A stretch of 64,000 nucleotides of DNA from Hermatobates lingyangjiaoensis (Eukaryota > Arthropoda > Insecta > Hemiptera > Hermatobatidae): contig JAPFBL010000255.1 of NCBI GenBank assembly GCA_026182355.1, positions 682,001 through 746,000 of the forward strand, given 5' to 3'. This document shows positions 25,866-36,960 of this stretch, piece by piece (position 1 is the first letter of the stretch; every line of letters begins with the position of its first letter). The position numbers and the translations under genes were made by a program. The notes below the pieces were generated by a model. The model ran no database searches. It worked only from the letters and a program-made list of their open reading frames with translations, and was not told the DNA's origin.

Positions 25866-26274
25866 CAAATTAGAGAAGATAAGTCGCTCTAAGGCGCTTT
25901 CGTTTCTTCTACGTCGTCGAAGAGGTTCAAAGTGAAATATCAAGATTGTAAGCAGGTTATGAATTTTGATTTAAAGAAGGAGTAAGATTGGCTTATCATT
26001 GACATATTTTTCCCTATAACTTTGAATATATCTATATTTTTTGATAATATCCTTCAATTAAATTATCTAATTTATAAAATAACTAATTTCATAAATTGAA
26101 GGAATTATCAAACAAATCAAGACTATTTCAACAGTTATAGGAAAAATTACTGTCAATGATGCCAATCTTACTCCTTCTTTAAATCAAAATTCATAACCTG
26201 CTTACAACTTGTATTCACTTGCTTCTGACGACGTGAAACGTTAGGCTCATAGAGCGACTATTTTCCATAATTTG
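25866..26274. repeat. Long fold-back element, about 190-bp arms
   Basis: Left arm about 25866-26062, right arm about 26088-26274, with an A+T-rich centre of about 25 bases. Landmarks: gtaagcaggttatgaatttt at 25950 and its complement near 26200; caaattag..gtcgctcta at 25866 and its complement at 26274. The right arm contains CTGACGA-C-GT-GAAACGTTA, with the hammerhead core, GAA, palindrome ACGT and T but no stem II. The left arm carries the degraded antisense copy. (TA)n tracts lie just outside both ends. Probably an inverted pair of repeat units. Confidence 0.85.
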
Positions 26275-26315
26275 TGGTGAGTTACCTGAATATTTATATC
26301 ACGTGTTTTGTGACA

Positions 26316-26362
26316 ATTTATATATATATATTATATATATATATTATATAATTGATATATAT
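26316..26362. repeat. (TA)n microsatellite
   Basis: Interrupted TA tract between the long fold-back element and the next hammerhead-like unit. Confidence 0.9.
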
Positions 26363-26411
26363 ATATCAACGTCTAAACCACAATAAGAAATGAGGAATAT
26401 CTATGTGAAAT

Positions 26412-26443
26412 ATCTTTCAACTGTACCAAGCGGTCTTCATCAG
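26412..26443 (-). ncRNA. Hammerhead-like motif (agatctt family)
   Basis: Minus strand: CTGATGA, A, GACCG-type stem II with one mismatch on the far side, then GAA and AGAT. The core is perfect and helix III partly decayed. The flank accacaataagaaatg matches 28300 and 44645. Confidence 0.5.
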
Positions 26444-28284
26444 AATCATGTTCCAACTGATCCTCAAACACAGCTATGGATTGAATTAGGAGGATAGTCA
26501 CGCTGAGTGAACTTGTCGTTTATGTGGTTAATATGATAGTGCCACATTGTGGTCAACTAAGTTGCTGTAAATTTTATGGAGGCGAATAGTGAGGGATCTA
26601 GGAATAGTCTTCATTACATGAAATGGATGACAGCTTTGATAGTTGAGAAACTGTTGGGCGTTGGTGGTTTTTTAAGGCCACATGTAGAGAATGAACATAT
26701 TATATATATGTCTATCAATATATTATGATTTTAAATTATGTATTATATATATTAAATTATATATATTGTGACGGGCATAATATATATTCATGTATAAAGT
26801 TTATATGTATACATAGGAATTAGAGAAAAAATTTTTGATTTTTTTATTAAAAGTAAGATGATTGAAATATTTTTTCTTAGCTTGAAAATATTTAAAAGGA
26901 CAAAAGAGTTGAATAAATGGTTGTCTTCTTAAGTAAGTAAATTAGATTTCCCTGATGTCCACTCTAAACTACTTCAGATATTGTGAAGAATGGACCAAGA
27001 CAGTTTTGACAGAGAACAAACAACGGTTTTCTTTTGAATTTTGTAGGATGATCCAATGTGTATCCTTTTTACATTGATTTGTGAAATTCCTTTTGATATA
27101 TATTAAATGTAGGCAAGAAAAGAAAAATGGACTTATGGTATATAAATCATAGCTATGGATTTTAAAAGATGAAGCAATTTCTTTTCATTGTGATAAAACC
27201 TTCCTTTTGACATTTTCTAGTCTTCCAAGGGTTAAATTTGTTCCATGGTTTGAATTATTAATAAGAAAACAATTTATTATGATTTATATTTTATTTGTTC
27301 ATAATAAATTATCTATCATTCATACATTAAACAGTCAGAGAAAGTTGTTTTCACTAGTGCGATAGATTAAGGAAATTATGGTTTAATACAAGTTGGGTTG
27401 GACAAACAAGTTTGAAAAATATGGGGCAGACATGATTTACAGATATCGTAATATCTACTTGTATCTGGCAGAATTCCAGAAGGCAATGTGCTTTTATTTG
27501 TTTTTACGGTTACATTTTATCTTTTGGTAAAAATAATATAAATGTTTTACACATAATCCTATAGTCAACTTGCAGAAATAAATATATTCTATATATAGTA
27601 TGAATGAAAATTGATTTGTGCTCATTATAAATAAAACATGTGTAAATATGCAAATAAAATGTCGGTATACATTTCCTGGAGAACCTTTTTATAAAGAACA
27701 ATTACATTGGTTCATCTTATATTATGGACATGACATCATTCGCACACTCAATGAATGTATTTATGGATTAGCATTGTTTTGTTGTTGCATATACTTGTAT
27801 GTAGTTTTCATATGGTAAATTTCTTATATCTTTTATTTACTAAGCGAATGTCAGATGAATGAAGAGTTTTATTACTGTTAGCAATAGAGGCTAGAATGTA
27901 GGGGTTTCAATAGGGTTTTCTTGTTTACGTTGGAAAATCTTTTGCATTCCTGTGTGAGCTGTCGCTCCTTAGTTTGAACTATGTAAGTTGTTCGTTAAAG
28001 ATTCTTACTGGATTAAACTTCAATGAGGTAATATTTAGAATCTTGACATATAGTAAGTCAACTCAGTAATGTGGTCGTCCATAACTAAACTAAGGGGATG
28101 AGTAATAAATAAGCAATACTTTAAACACGTGAAGAGTAATACAGTTGAAAGCCTAAAAATAGGAAACAAAGTTCATTTAATTAATTAAAAACTTGGAATT
28201 ACGTTCACTATTTTACTAATTTTTAAAAAGAAGATTAGTGTATATATGTATGAAATAATATTTCAGATAAACAGGTGAAATAAC
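26444..28284. other. A+T-rich non-coding DNA
   Basis: No gene recognised. Irregular TATATA runs lie around 26700-26790. Frames at 27510-27818 overlap on opposite strands and look random. Confidence 0.45.
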
Positions 28285-28453
28285 AATCAATGATCAAACC
28301 ACAATATGAAATGGGAGAAAAAACTAAGATCTTTCAACCTTAACAAGCGGTCTTCGTCAGAGTTGTGGCTCCAACTCTAATGAAGACCGCTTGTTACGGT
28401 TGAAAGATCTTAGTTTTTTCCCCCCATTTCATATTATGGTTTACTCATTGATT
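28285..28453. repeat. Fold-back element, 80-bp arms, hammerhead motif in each arm
   Basis: Arms 28285-28364 and 28373-28453 are near-perfect complements with an 8-base loop. The right arm reads CTAATGA, A, GACCG-loop-CGGTT as stem II, GAA, palindrome AGATCT, T. Upstream AACT pairs with AGTT after the cleavage base (helix I). The left arm (minus) reads CTGACGA in the same layout. A (TA)n tract follows at 28453. This is the clearest member of the agatctt family. Confidence 0.85.
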
Positions 28454-28512
28454 ATATATATATACATATATATATACTTTTTTGATGAAAATACGATCCG
28501 AAACGGACAAAT

Positions 28513-28690
28513 ACAGTTCAATGTACATAAAGAAACGTAGAGAAATTAAAAACACTAGTTTTTAAAAAGCACTAGGTACTAGTGCGCTTGGTTTCCCTTT
28601 CTTATCTCTCCTGAAGACGGTCCAACCGAAAATTAGAGACTGTAAGTGTGTGTTTTTAATTTCTCTACGTTTCTTTATGTTCATTGAACT
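28513..28690. repeat. Inverted repeat around a hammerhead motif, next to PLE
   Basis: Arms 28513-28553 and 28650-28690 are complementary over about 41 bases (agttcaatgtacataaagaa paired with ttctttatgttcattgaact at the outer ends) and enclose the hammerhead motif at 28608-28640. TATATA follows immediately, then the PLE coding frame. It may be the 5' structure of the adjacent PLE unit. Confidence 0.8.
28608..28640 (+). ncRNA. Hammerhead-ribozyme-like motif upstream of PLE frame
   Basis: CTGAAGA, C, stem II GG-tccaa-CC (2 bp), GAA, palindrome AATT, then A as cleavage base. Upstream CTCTC pairs with GAGA after the cut (4-bp helix I). Its close copy at 44968 has lost the cleavage-site A. It sits some 100 bases before the recognisable PLE coding sequence, in the same orientation. 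Confidence 0.6.
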
Positions 28691-29378
28691 ATATATATAT
28701 TTATCAATTGAAAACATTTATCAAATTGCCTCATCATTAAGATATCCAAGATCTCTAATAAACAAAGTATTGAAAGAAACTAAAGAATCTTTGAGAACCA
28801 GAACTGAGAAAGAACCCTTTACAAATAGAAACCTTCTGGTTGTTCCCTTTAATCAAACCTTAAAAGACATCCCAGTATTTTTGAAAAAAATGGATATTTC
28901 AGTTGTTTTCAGTAGTGGTGGGAAATTATTAAACAGACTTGTAAATAATTGTGAAAGAAAAGAAAAGGAAGGTTGTGTTTATAGGATTCCTTGTAGAGAT
29001 TGTGATTTTTCATATGTTGGACAAACGGGAAAAAGTTTGCTTACTAGAGTGAAGCAACATAAATACACTATCAGGAGGCAAGAAGAATCAAGTGCCTTGT
29101 TCCAACATATTAATTCAAAAAATCATTCAATAAAATGGGAAGATTCCAAGGAATTGATATTTCTCTCATCTGATGTGGAAAGGAACTTAGTAGAAAGTGC
29201 CCTAATTAAGTATAATTTTGATAAACTAATAAATATAAGTCATGGGCTTTTTAGATTGGATGAAATTTTAATTGAAGGTATAGTTAGGCAAATTGGTCCT
29301 GTGGGTGTCCTTCGGAATGTACTTGCAACGTTGAACATGAACTCTGACCAGATTGTGGATTCTAATAATAGTACATAA
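28650..29378 (+). CDS. Penelope-like element C-terminus with GIY-YIG endonuclease (partial)
   Basis: 242-codon open frame; the first 27 or so codons read through the inverted repeat and TA run, and element-derived coding probably begins near 28731. From there the protein shows a linker, the GIY-equivalent CVY (109-111), Cys115/Cys118, YVG at 122-124 within YVGQTGKSL, the expected catalytic Arg133 (LTRV), His137, His153/His159, and Glu182 in the position of the catalytic glutamate. The Cys and His pairs may form the CCHH zinc site known in endonuclease-bearing PLEs. Such nucleases nick target DNA to prime retrotransposition. The reverse transcriptase domain that should precede it is absent, so the copy is 5'-truncated, yet no stop breaks the nuclease. 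It ends in TAA, then T-rich DNA and a (TA)n(GA)n tract at 29837. Confidence 0.9.
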   Translation: MFLISLRFFMFIELYIYLSIENIYQIASSLRYPRSLINKVLKETKESLRTRTEKEPFTNRNLLVVPFNQTLKDIPVFLKKMDISVVFSSGGKLLNRLVNNCERKEKEGCVYRIPCRDCDFSYVGQTGKSLLTRVKQHKYTIRRQEESSALFQHINSKNHSIKWEDSKELIFLSSDVERNLVESALIKYNFDKLINISHGLFRLDEILIEGIVRQIGPVGVLRNVLATLNMNSDQIVDSNNST

Positions 29379-29833
29379 TTTTTATTTGACTTATTTATTT
29401 TCTCATGTATTCTTGTTTTGTTAATCATTTATTATTGTTTATTTTTTGATATTGCATTAATTTAATTTGTATCTATTTGTTTATATTTATTATATATTGT
29501 TTATAGTTAGGAATTATATATAACACTTGTTACTTATTCTATTTATATTTTTATTTTTTTAATTTAATTAATTCTCTTATTGTTCATTTTGCATTGTTTA
29601 ATTGTATTGGGTATTTTTTGTTTTTCTCTTATTATGCCTCTTCGACTTTTGTTTTCCCAGCTGTTTAGTTACCTTCCTTGTACACACCTTTGATGTTACC
29701 TTCTAGTTCTTACCTTGTTTGCTCTCTGATGACATAAATTGAAAGGCCTCAGAGCATTTTTTCTATCTGTTTTCTTTCTTTTTCCTTGTGGTTTGTTTTC
29801 ATTGATTGTATCACGTGTTTATTGTGATTTATC

Positions 29834-29836
<3 letters not shown>

Positions 29837-29917
<81 letters not shown>
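29837..29917. repeat. Compound (TA)n / (GA)n microsatellite
   Basis: About 50 bases of TA repeats followed by about 28 of GA repeats (29890-29917). It may mark the 3' border of the PLE at 28650. Confidence 0.97.
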
Positions 29918-29921
<4 letters not shown>

Positions 29922-29985
29922 CGTGAAGAAAACATCTGCTTCACATTTAACCAGGTTTTCTTTATTTTTTATATGATGAAACAAA

Positions 29986-30006
29986 CCCCCCCCCCCCCCC
30001 CCCCCC
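29986..30006. repeat. Poly-C homopolymer, 21 bases
   Basis: Uninterrupted run of 21 C, striking in a strongly A+T-rich context. Its length may not be exact, since such runs are prone to sequencing error. Confidence 0.9.
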
Positions 30007-30669
30007 TATTCCTTTTGTATTATATTATTTTTCTTAAAATATTACTCAGTAGATAGGAATAATTATACTTTTTCTGTATTATCTTTGCCCTATTTAGATA
30101 ATGGTACTTATTTGGTCGCTTTGTTTCTTTAAACTTGGTGAAGGCATGTGACCTCAATTTTATCCTGATGTAGGACACTGGACACCAGCTTGAGTTAAAT
30201 GGTCCATAAAAATTGGTTGCACTTGGCGGTTTTTTGGTACTGATCAGGCTTAGCCAGTTTGAAGATACATTATACTCTTAGCAGATATCCTATTACTTTT
30301 TCTTTAATGAAAATTAATTAAACATGACATCTTGCCCTGTTACGAAGTTTGTGTTGTGTACATGTATGTTTGTAACGTACTAATATTCTTTCAAAAATCT
30401 TATATTTGTATGTTTCAATCTTTTTATACTGCCTGTTTATTATTTGTAATATAATATTTTACAAGTTCTCCTATGTTGTCCTTTGAGTTAATATTGATTT
30501 CATTAAAGAGGAAGAGTAAACGTTTGACTCTTTAAAAAGACTGCTTTTAAACTCTTGTGTTAGTGATGTTTCTCTTCCAGTGAATAGAGTACGGTACTAT
30601 TATGCCAGTACAGTGGTATATGCATATTAAGGATTACCAAAGACGATTTAACAAACTAAATAAAATAGA
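30007..30669. other. A+T-rich non-coding DNA
   Basis: Nothing recognised. Confidence 0.45.
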
Positions 30670-30860
30670 ATCACAAAAGATAACACACTGAAGAAAGCAT
30701 GAGAACTCACTAGCATATTTTTAAATGCACTGTGAGGAGAGTGAAGTGAACCGCTTGGAAGCAAGCAAACACTTTGTCTTGTCTTTTGACGGCTCACTTC
30801 ATTCTTATGATGATGAACGTCAAAATATCGTAGTGCATTTTTATGTTTATTTTTTCAGGT
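30670..30860. repeat. Degenerate fold-back element, 'aactcac' family
   Basis: Starts with tagaatcacaaaagataaca..gagaactcactagcatattt, the family flank. The far end carries ATGATGA-T-GAACGTC-AAAATATCG, a decayed hammerhead core followed by the family's ATATC. Outer and inner segments (agtgaagtgaaccgc / ggctcacttcatt) are loosely complementary. Confidence 0.55.
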
Positions 30861-31194
30861 TCAAGTCAAATTCTGAAGTGCTGATTCTTATTAAATAAGA
30901 ACAACTGTAAAATTTGACATTACTTACATGTTAGCATTGTTAGCCTATAGAAAACCTTCCAGTTTTTGAGTCCTTGATAATAAGTTAAGTGGTTGATTTC
31001 TTTTATTTGTAACTACAATTACCTTTGATTAATCTGCTTAAGGAAATTGAGACTGACCATTTAATTTGTACCTTATTTGGTTCCTGTAATAAAGAAGTGT
31101 TTTTTAATTTGACAAAGGCCCAAATAAATTAATATCAAAAGTAAACATGTTTAAATAATTGTTATAAGAAAAAAAGGTACCCAGATCATTGATC
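30861..31194. other. A+T-rich non-coding DNA
   Basis: Nothing recognised. Confidence 0.45.
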
Positions 31195-31537
31195 CCTAAA
31201 TGTTTGCTAAGTATTTTTGATGGACTAGTTATTCACTAAATGTTTGCTAAGTATTTTTGATGGACTAGTTATTCACTAAATGTTTGCTAAGTATTTTTGA
31301 TGGACTAGTTATTCACTAAATGTTTGCTAAGTATTTTTGATGGACTAGTTATTCACTAAATGTGCTAAGTATTTTGATGGATAGTTATTCACTAAATGTT
31401 TGCTAAGTATTTATGATGGACTAGTTATTCACTAAATGTTTGCTAAGTATTTATGATGGACTAGTTATTCACTAAATGTTTGCTAAGTATTTGTGATGGA
31501 CTAGTTATTCACTAAATGTTTGCTAAGTATTTTTGAT
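31195..31537. repeat. 40-bp minisatellite, about nine copies
   Basis: Unit begins actaaatgtttgctaagtat and ends gatggactagttattc. Copies start at 31195, 31235, 31275, 31315, 31355, 31391, 31431, 31471 and 31511; the fifth is 36 bp through small deletions and the last is partial. Copies 1-4 are nearly identical; copies 6-8 carry tttatg or tttgtg variants, so the array has two sub-blocks. Confidence 0.97.
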
Positions 31538-32994
31538 ATTGGAAGTAACAATATTTGTTACTCGTAACATATTTGACGAGGAAGTAACATATTGAAGTCT
31601 GTCATTGCCGGTGTCTTTCTTGTACTTGCTTATGTATAACATACTTCATTTTGTCAATTTCCTGATTTCTTATTGTAGTTTAGACATTGAATTTTATTTC
31701 ACGTGTTTTTTTTAAATCTTGTTATATCTACCAGGTAAGATACTAGGTAACCTACTCATGTACACTAAGCTATACTGATTCACTATTACATATTCAGTGT
31801 TATATTATAAAGGAATAATTTCATTCTTCAGTATGAAATACTTAATATTGGAGTATTATAACCAAATTGTGCTTTTTATTGCATGTTAAATAATTTAACT
31901 TTGGTTAATGTGGTTAGTAATTATTAGAACAAGAGGAAAGCAGGCGTTAGAAGCGGTAAGAATCCTAAGCATGGGTTTAGTGGCATTGCTGAGCTCAGCT
32001 CTTTTCAACAGATAGCCTGCAGAGCGGTGGCTGAGCTATTTAGGAAACCTAATCCTGCTTGAGTATTGTGCCTTAGATTAAGGTTTTCTTGTATAATCGC
32101 CTCCAGTTTATTTAGTTAAAGCCTCACAATTGCAATGTTTTCATTTTGAAAATACTTTGAAAAACTTAGCAGATATTTTTTTTACATAGCCAAAATAAAA
32201 ACTGTCGTATATTTTTCTTTGAATACTCCAAGTTCTGGGCACTTTATCCTTTACAAAACTTACATTATTTCTTCGCTGCTTGATTTAGCAATATGAGGAA
32301 TAGATTTGAAAAGTAAAGGTACAATAGAAGGATACATTTTTCAAATTTGAGGAAATGTTTTTAAATTTGATTCAGTAAGTTTTTAATGATTGTATTATTT
32401 GTCTCTTTGCATTTATTATCAAAACTATATGCATTTTTAAAATATAAACAAATGTTAATTAATAATAGAGTTGTAAATATATATCTTATTGAAAGTTATA
32501 AACATGTGTCATTGAGAAATAGAATGATGGATTATCCTCCTTGATTATGGCCAAAACAAAAGCAATGTTGAGTTGATTGGAGTTATATTTCTGCCATATT
32601 CTTTTTCTTGGCTTATTTTATTCTTCATTTACTATAGTGTTAGTTGATTTGATTTGTACCTTTCAAGTATTATAAATAAACAATCAGCGTATTCAGCAAT
32701 TGGAACAAACTGACTCTTTCAGGAGGGTGGAGTGAAAAGACTCATTGGATTACTGGAGATAAGAGTCACAGTGTGTGCAGAGTAAAAAGAGGCAAAAGCC
32801 AATCCTATGACATCATCCTGATAACAGACTATGACGTGCAGTTTCTTATAGCTAGATAATCCAGATGAAATTATTGTTTGGAGTAAACGATGTAAAATAC
32901 TTTAATTTTCAAATTTTCGATCAACATGATTTTTATTTAAATTTCATATATGCATAATTCAGTGACTAAAATTTTCTTACTTAACATAATTATA
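31538..32994. other. A+T-rich non-coding DNA
   Basis: No gene recognised. The stretch 31925-32060 is slightly less A+T-rich, without a recognisable product. Confidence 0.45.
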
Positions 32995-33294
32995 TACTGG
33001 GTTGGCCAAAAGTCACCCGACACTAAAATAAAATTTCGAAAACCAATGTTTATTTAATGTTATTTATTAAGGTTTTTGTATGTTTTCACAATTTTATGTT
33101 TTTCAAATATTATTTTATGTTTTAATTTAGAATATTATTAATAATAATTAATTAATGTCGCTCAAGAAGGACTCCGAGTTTGAGCAATTTTTAAATGAAC
33201 CTTCATTTCAAGTTTTATTAAATTCCTTCCTAATAAAATCCTTATAATAAAATGGGTTTGATTTACTGTCGGATGACTTTTGGCCAACCCTGTA
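32995..33294. mobile_element. Mariner-type MITE with 28-bp terminal repeats
   Basis: Left end TACTGGGTTGGCCAAAAGTC (continuing to 33022) and right end 33267-33294 are complementary at 26 of 28 positions. The outermost TA on each side fits a TA target duplication. The gggttggccaaaagt terminus is typical of mariner elements. The 240-bp interior is A+T-rich and encodes nothing, so the element depended on a mariner transposase from elsewhere. Confidence 0.9.
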
Positions 33295-33312
33295 CTCAGT
33301 ATCAATTTTCAC

Positions 33313-33348
33313 TCTGACGAAGCCCTCTTGTTACGGTTGACAGATCTT
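33313..33348 (+). ncRNA. Hammerhead-like motif (agatctt family), decayed
   Basis: CTGACGA, A, stem II GCCCT..CGGTT now mismatched, TTGACAGATCTT instead of TTGAAAGATCTT. A (TA)n run follows at 33379. The GAA to GAC change should abolish activity. Confidence 0.45.
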
Positions 33349-33563
33349 TATGATTTCTTACTGTGATTCGGACATTGATATATATATATATGTGTGAGAT
33401 TAAATTTTCTTCCTACTTTTTTCTTAATCAATTTCTTAGATACCTTTTCCAAATTTCTCATTAGTCCTTTAAATTCACTAGGAACTAAGTATATTAACTC
33501 ACCATATGATTTGTATTCCATGTATTTATTCTTTCCGGGAACGTTTCGGTCTTCTTCAACCAT
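33348..33563 (-). pseudogene. Penelope-like element N-terminal fragment
   Basis: 71-codon minus frame containing RNLEKVSKKLIKKKVGRKFN, which resembles RNLEKLVKKMTSVKYGQLFN of the fragment at 55877. Both have a hammerhead-like motif or palindrome upstream and run into (TA)n downstream (here NLTHIYIY). The PLE assignment rests on this resemblance, the linked ribozyme motif and PLE fragments elsewhere in the window. No known domain is visible, so the call is inference. Confidence 0.5.
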
Positions 33564-33574
33564 CTTCAGAGTGA
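33538..33574 (-). ncRNA. Hammerhead-ribozyme-like motif upstream of PLE fragment
   Basis: Minus strand: CTGAAGA, T, stem II GGT-loop-ACC, GAA, palindrome ACGT, T. Core and helix III are perfect; helix I is not evident. The first ATG of the fragment frame lies inside the motif. Confidence 0.6.
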
Positions 33575-33589
33575 TTTTTCTGCACTAAT

Positions 33590-36584
33590 AGGAGTCTCCT
33601 ATTCTAGTTAAATTCCGTAGTTGTTGTGGTTGGATTTGTCTTATGTGCAGCTTCAATATATTTGCAAAGCATGCAGTTTGATCATTTATGTTGGGCGTTA
33701 CTTCCAGAATATTTCCTCTATAAAACTTAGTCTGTTATGGTATCCCTTTTGATATAATATTGTTGTTCGTAAGCATTTCTCTTTTCAGCTTCATTTTATG
33801 CAAATTTTCAGTGTTATCCTTTGGCCCTCCTGCAGCTAGATGACGTTGTGGTTGTTACAATGTACGAGTATGGTAGAGGATAGGAGTTCGCAGTCTTCTA
33901 TTTTGTAATTGCATCTATACACTACATTGGTGTGCTGCAATAGTGGTGTCACTCCTGAGCAATAGGAGATTGTTCCTCATGATTACATTTTGATAAAAAA
34001 CCGAAACATAATTTTGTTTCAGTCTGCGCTGATGAGGAAAATCTAATAATATTAGTTACACCTAATTTAGTTTCATTGGTGAGTTTGAATTGGTGAATTG
34101 TGAGTTGATGAGTTTCATACCACACTCACATAGTAAAGTGGAAGCAATCTAGCCCTCTGCAGTAGAAATTCGATTGTATGCTGTTACAGAGACATCAAAT
34201 TTAAGGGATTTCAGTTTTCTTTTATCGATAAATGACCATATAATGACAAACAACCTTCAGAATTGAAACATATAGTGTAAGTATATTTCAGAAAACAGAT
34301 GAAATAGTTTAATATAAAGTCAAAATATACCATTTTTACGTAGCAACGGTAACGCTATTTTTACTGATTATTGCACGATATTACTGAGAAACTGAATTTC
34401 TTTGTGGTTTTTTTGAACGATACTATAAAAGAACAATTTATAGTATAGTATAATATAATTCAAAATTATACAAAAAAATTGCAGGGACAAGAAAGATTAA
34501 GCAGTCTGCACTAATTGGAATAGAAACAGATTTTTAAAGATCATGAAGAATGATGCATTGTAGAATGATGTTATTGACAATTTCACCAAGTAAGAAAGAA
34601 GGATTGAACTAACATTTAAATAAAATGAGTAAGTTTTTATTGTACGCATATTTATAAGTGAAATGTAACTATAGTATAAAGTATATCCGTTTAAATGAAG
34701 TTTCCACCTCCATGAAAGAAATATCGACTATGCGTCTCCAGTCACAAAAGTCACCGCACTGCCCTAGTACGCACACTTATACACATTATCCTTAGCTAGA
34801 GAGTTTATGGTTACAGCAGTGCATGCAATGAAGCCATTAGTCGTCATAGCGATATAACTCCGACCACTTTGGATGGTTGCACCAGACAACAGTAACATAA
34901 ACGCACTACATTTGCAGTGAACTCATTGAACTATAGTCGGCATAATGGATTGGAACTAATGAAGTCAGTAGTACTTGTAACACATAAATGCTATGTAGTA
35001 AGTAACCTAATGTGGTTTTTGATATTCACCCTAACTTTCTATAAATGTGGCAAGAAATAGCTTTATATGATTTTAATAATTTTATGGCCATCTGTTATTT
35101 AAAAATAAAGTTAGGGTGTTAGTAGATTTTGTACCAACTTGTTCTTAGAAATGTCAAAATTGCACTATTGTCTATGTTTGAGAGGCGGACTATGGCCTCT
35201 ATGATGTGGAGGCTAATAATAATAATGTGGGAGTAAGCGTCACATTTCCGGGGCTCCGTGTCGGAAGTATAGGGAAGCGGAATTCCTTTGTAACTGTTTA
35301 GCTGGAGGCGATATGGGACTTAGTAAAGGACGAGTGCTGAAATATAAATGCTAATTCAGGCTTAAGGAGAATTAATGTGCGAATTTTATTACAGAGAAAG
35401 AAGGGAAAATTGCTTTTGTTGGAAACTTGTTCCTTATAATTACTACTGTCTTAAATTGTAACATACAATTGATAATAGGTCTAAAGCTTTCGATTACCTC
35501 ATTCTATATGTAAGAAACGCTTATTGTCTTTTACCGCTCTTTGAATTACATTACATTTCAAAAAAGTTCACAGTTGTGTAAATTGAAGGTTTCGTAGTTT
35601 TTTTTTTGGATGATTTCTTTGCTGGGATGAGTTATTTCTTGCAAATTCGGCTGATCTATCCTATTCATGAATATTTTGAATTATAAGTTAATTTAACTGT
35701 TAGTGTCAGGACGCATCACGGCCACCTATCTAGGATCTTGAGCTGCCTTAATGTCCTGATATCTGAATTCTACTGTATTATTAGAAATGAATTCATACGT
35801 TGAATTAAATACGTTGAAAATGGTGTTCATTTATATTTTTTACTTGTCTTTTGGAGGTGTTATACGTTTATACGCCTTTTGATTTTATGCTTGAACCGTA
35901 CATTTTTTTTTTGCCTAATGAATAATTTGTCGCTTCCTTATTTCTAATATACATTTCAATGAATTGCTACGTTAAATGGACATTTTATACACCATTGTTA
36001 TATTTTGATACAAAAAATTATTCCATTTTCACTTAATGATGGAAGCCATTTGTAATATCATTTATTAAATGTTCTCCAGATACCAATTTTAACCTATTAA
36101 AAAAAGAAAAAATATACGTCTTGCGTGATAGGTGGGAATCTATTTTCCTTTCAAGAATGTGAATTGGATTGGAAGCAGGCGTCTAGGAAGACCATTTCTT
36201 GTGGGAGGAACGGAAATCCAAGTTGTGAATACAATGACCTCTTGAGAGGCTGTCTTGTAGAACAATGGGCGTTGCTATTTTAGAGAAGCCAGTGTAATGA
36301 ATACAATTAGATGATGTAATAGACGCTAATGCCTTTAGCCGTAGTCACAATCATCATCGGCTTAACTCTATTGATTTATGTTATTCTTATAAGTTCATCT
36401 TTGGGTCTTCCAGTAGATAATAGTTTTAAAAATTGTCATTACATGCTATATGTAATCAATATCAAACAGTTGCGGGTTTTACGCTTAACAATAAGGTCGA
36501 AAATATAAATGTGTATCAATTGTGAGTTACTTACTCTTAACTTAAACTGCAGTCTCAAATGTTTTAGCCGTACACATGGATGTC
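33590..36584. other. A+T-rich non-coding DNA
   Basis: No gene supported. Less A+T-rich patches at 33800-33990, 34690-34960, 35160-35300 and 36120-36260 give no recognisable protein on either strand. Confidence 0.45.
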
Positions 36585-36665
36585 CGCTAAGGTGGTCGGG
36601 TAAGGTGGTCGCTTGTCTCAGCCATAGTGGAGTGGGTTTGCAATCCCTTAACCCTTTGGCTCTTT
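36585..36665 (+). other. tRNA-like sequence, possibly a SINE head
   Basis: Contains ggtggtcgggtaaggtggtcgc, like the 5' half of a Leu/Ser-type tRNA, and gggtttgcaatccc, close to a B box with its flanking T-stem, about 45 bases later. I could not fold a full cloverleaf, so it is more likely a SINE head or tRNA relic than a gene. Confidence 0.35.
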
Positions 36666-36854
36666 GGGTCTATAGTTTGTATGGCAGGCATGGTGAAATG
36701 GAGAGCTGTAGATTAGTATTTGAAAGAAATAATCAATTATAAGGTCCTATTGAAATGCAAATTACAAAAATACCTTGCAGAAGCAATATAGTTTTAGAGG
36801 TCAGACTATGTACATACTTGCAGGCTATTAAATAGAGTGCAGTGGTCGTTCCAC

Positions 36855-36960
36855 GATAGAACACACAAAGGCCAAATATTGACTCTTTGTGATACAACAC
36901 AATGAGTATTCGACATTGGGAGTCCTACATTTTGTCTAGCTCAAGTGTATTTAAAGCCCC
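36855..36960 (-). mobile_element. tRNA-derived SINE, copy 3, 3' part only (minus)
   Basis: Contains ctttgtgatacaacacaatg and ttgtctagctcaagtg, the antisense of the shared SINE tail. The tRNA-like head and central block are missing, so it is 5'-truncated, as expected of retroposition. Confidence 0.65.

Noticed and set aside
28650..28730. First 27 codons of the GIY-YIG frame as the true protein start
   Set aside because: They translate an inverted repeat and TATATA sequence and have no PLE resemblance; the ATG is probably accidental.
31195..31537. CRISPR array
   Set aside because: Units are contiguous 40-bp repeats without unique spacers, and the DNA is eukaryotic.
36585..36665. Functional tRNA-Leu or tRNA-Ser gene
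   Set aside because: The T-arm looks right but I could not complete acceptor and anticodon stems; tRNAscan-SE would settle it.
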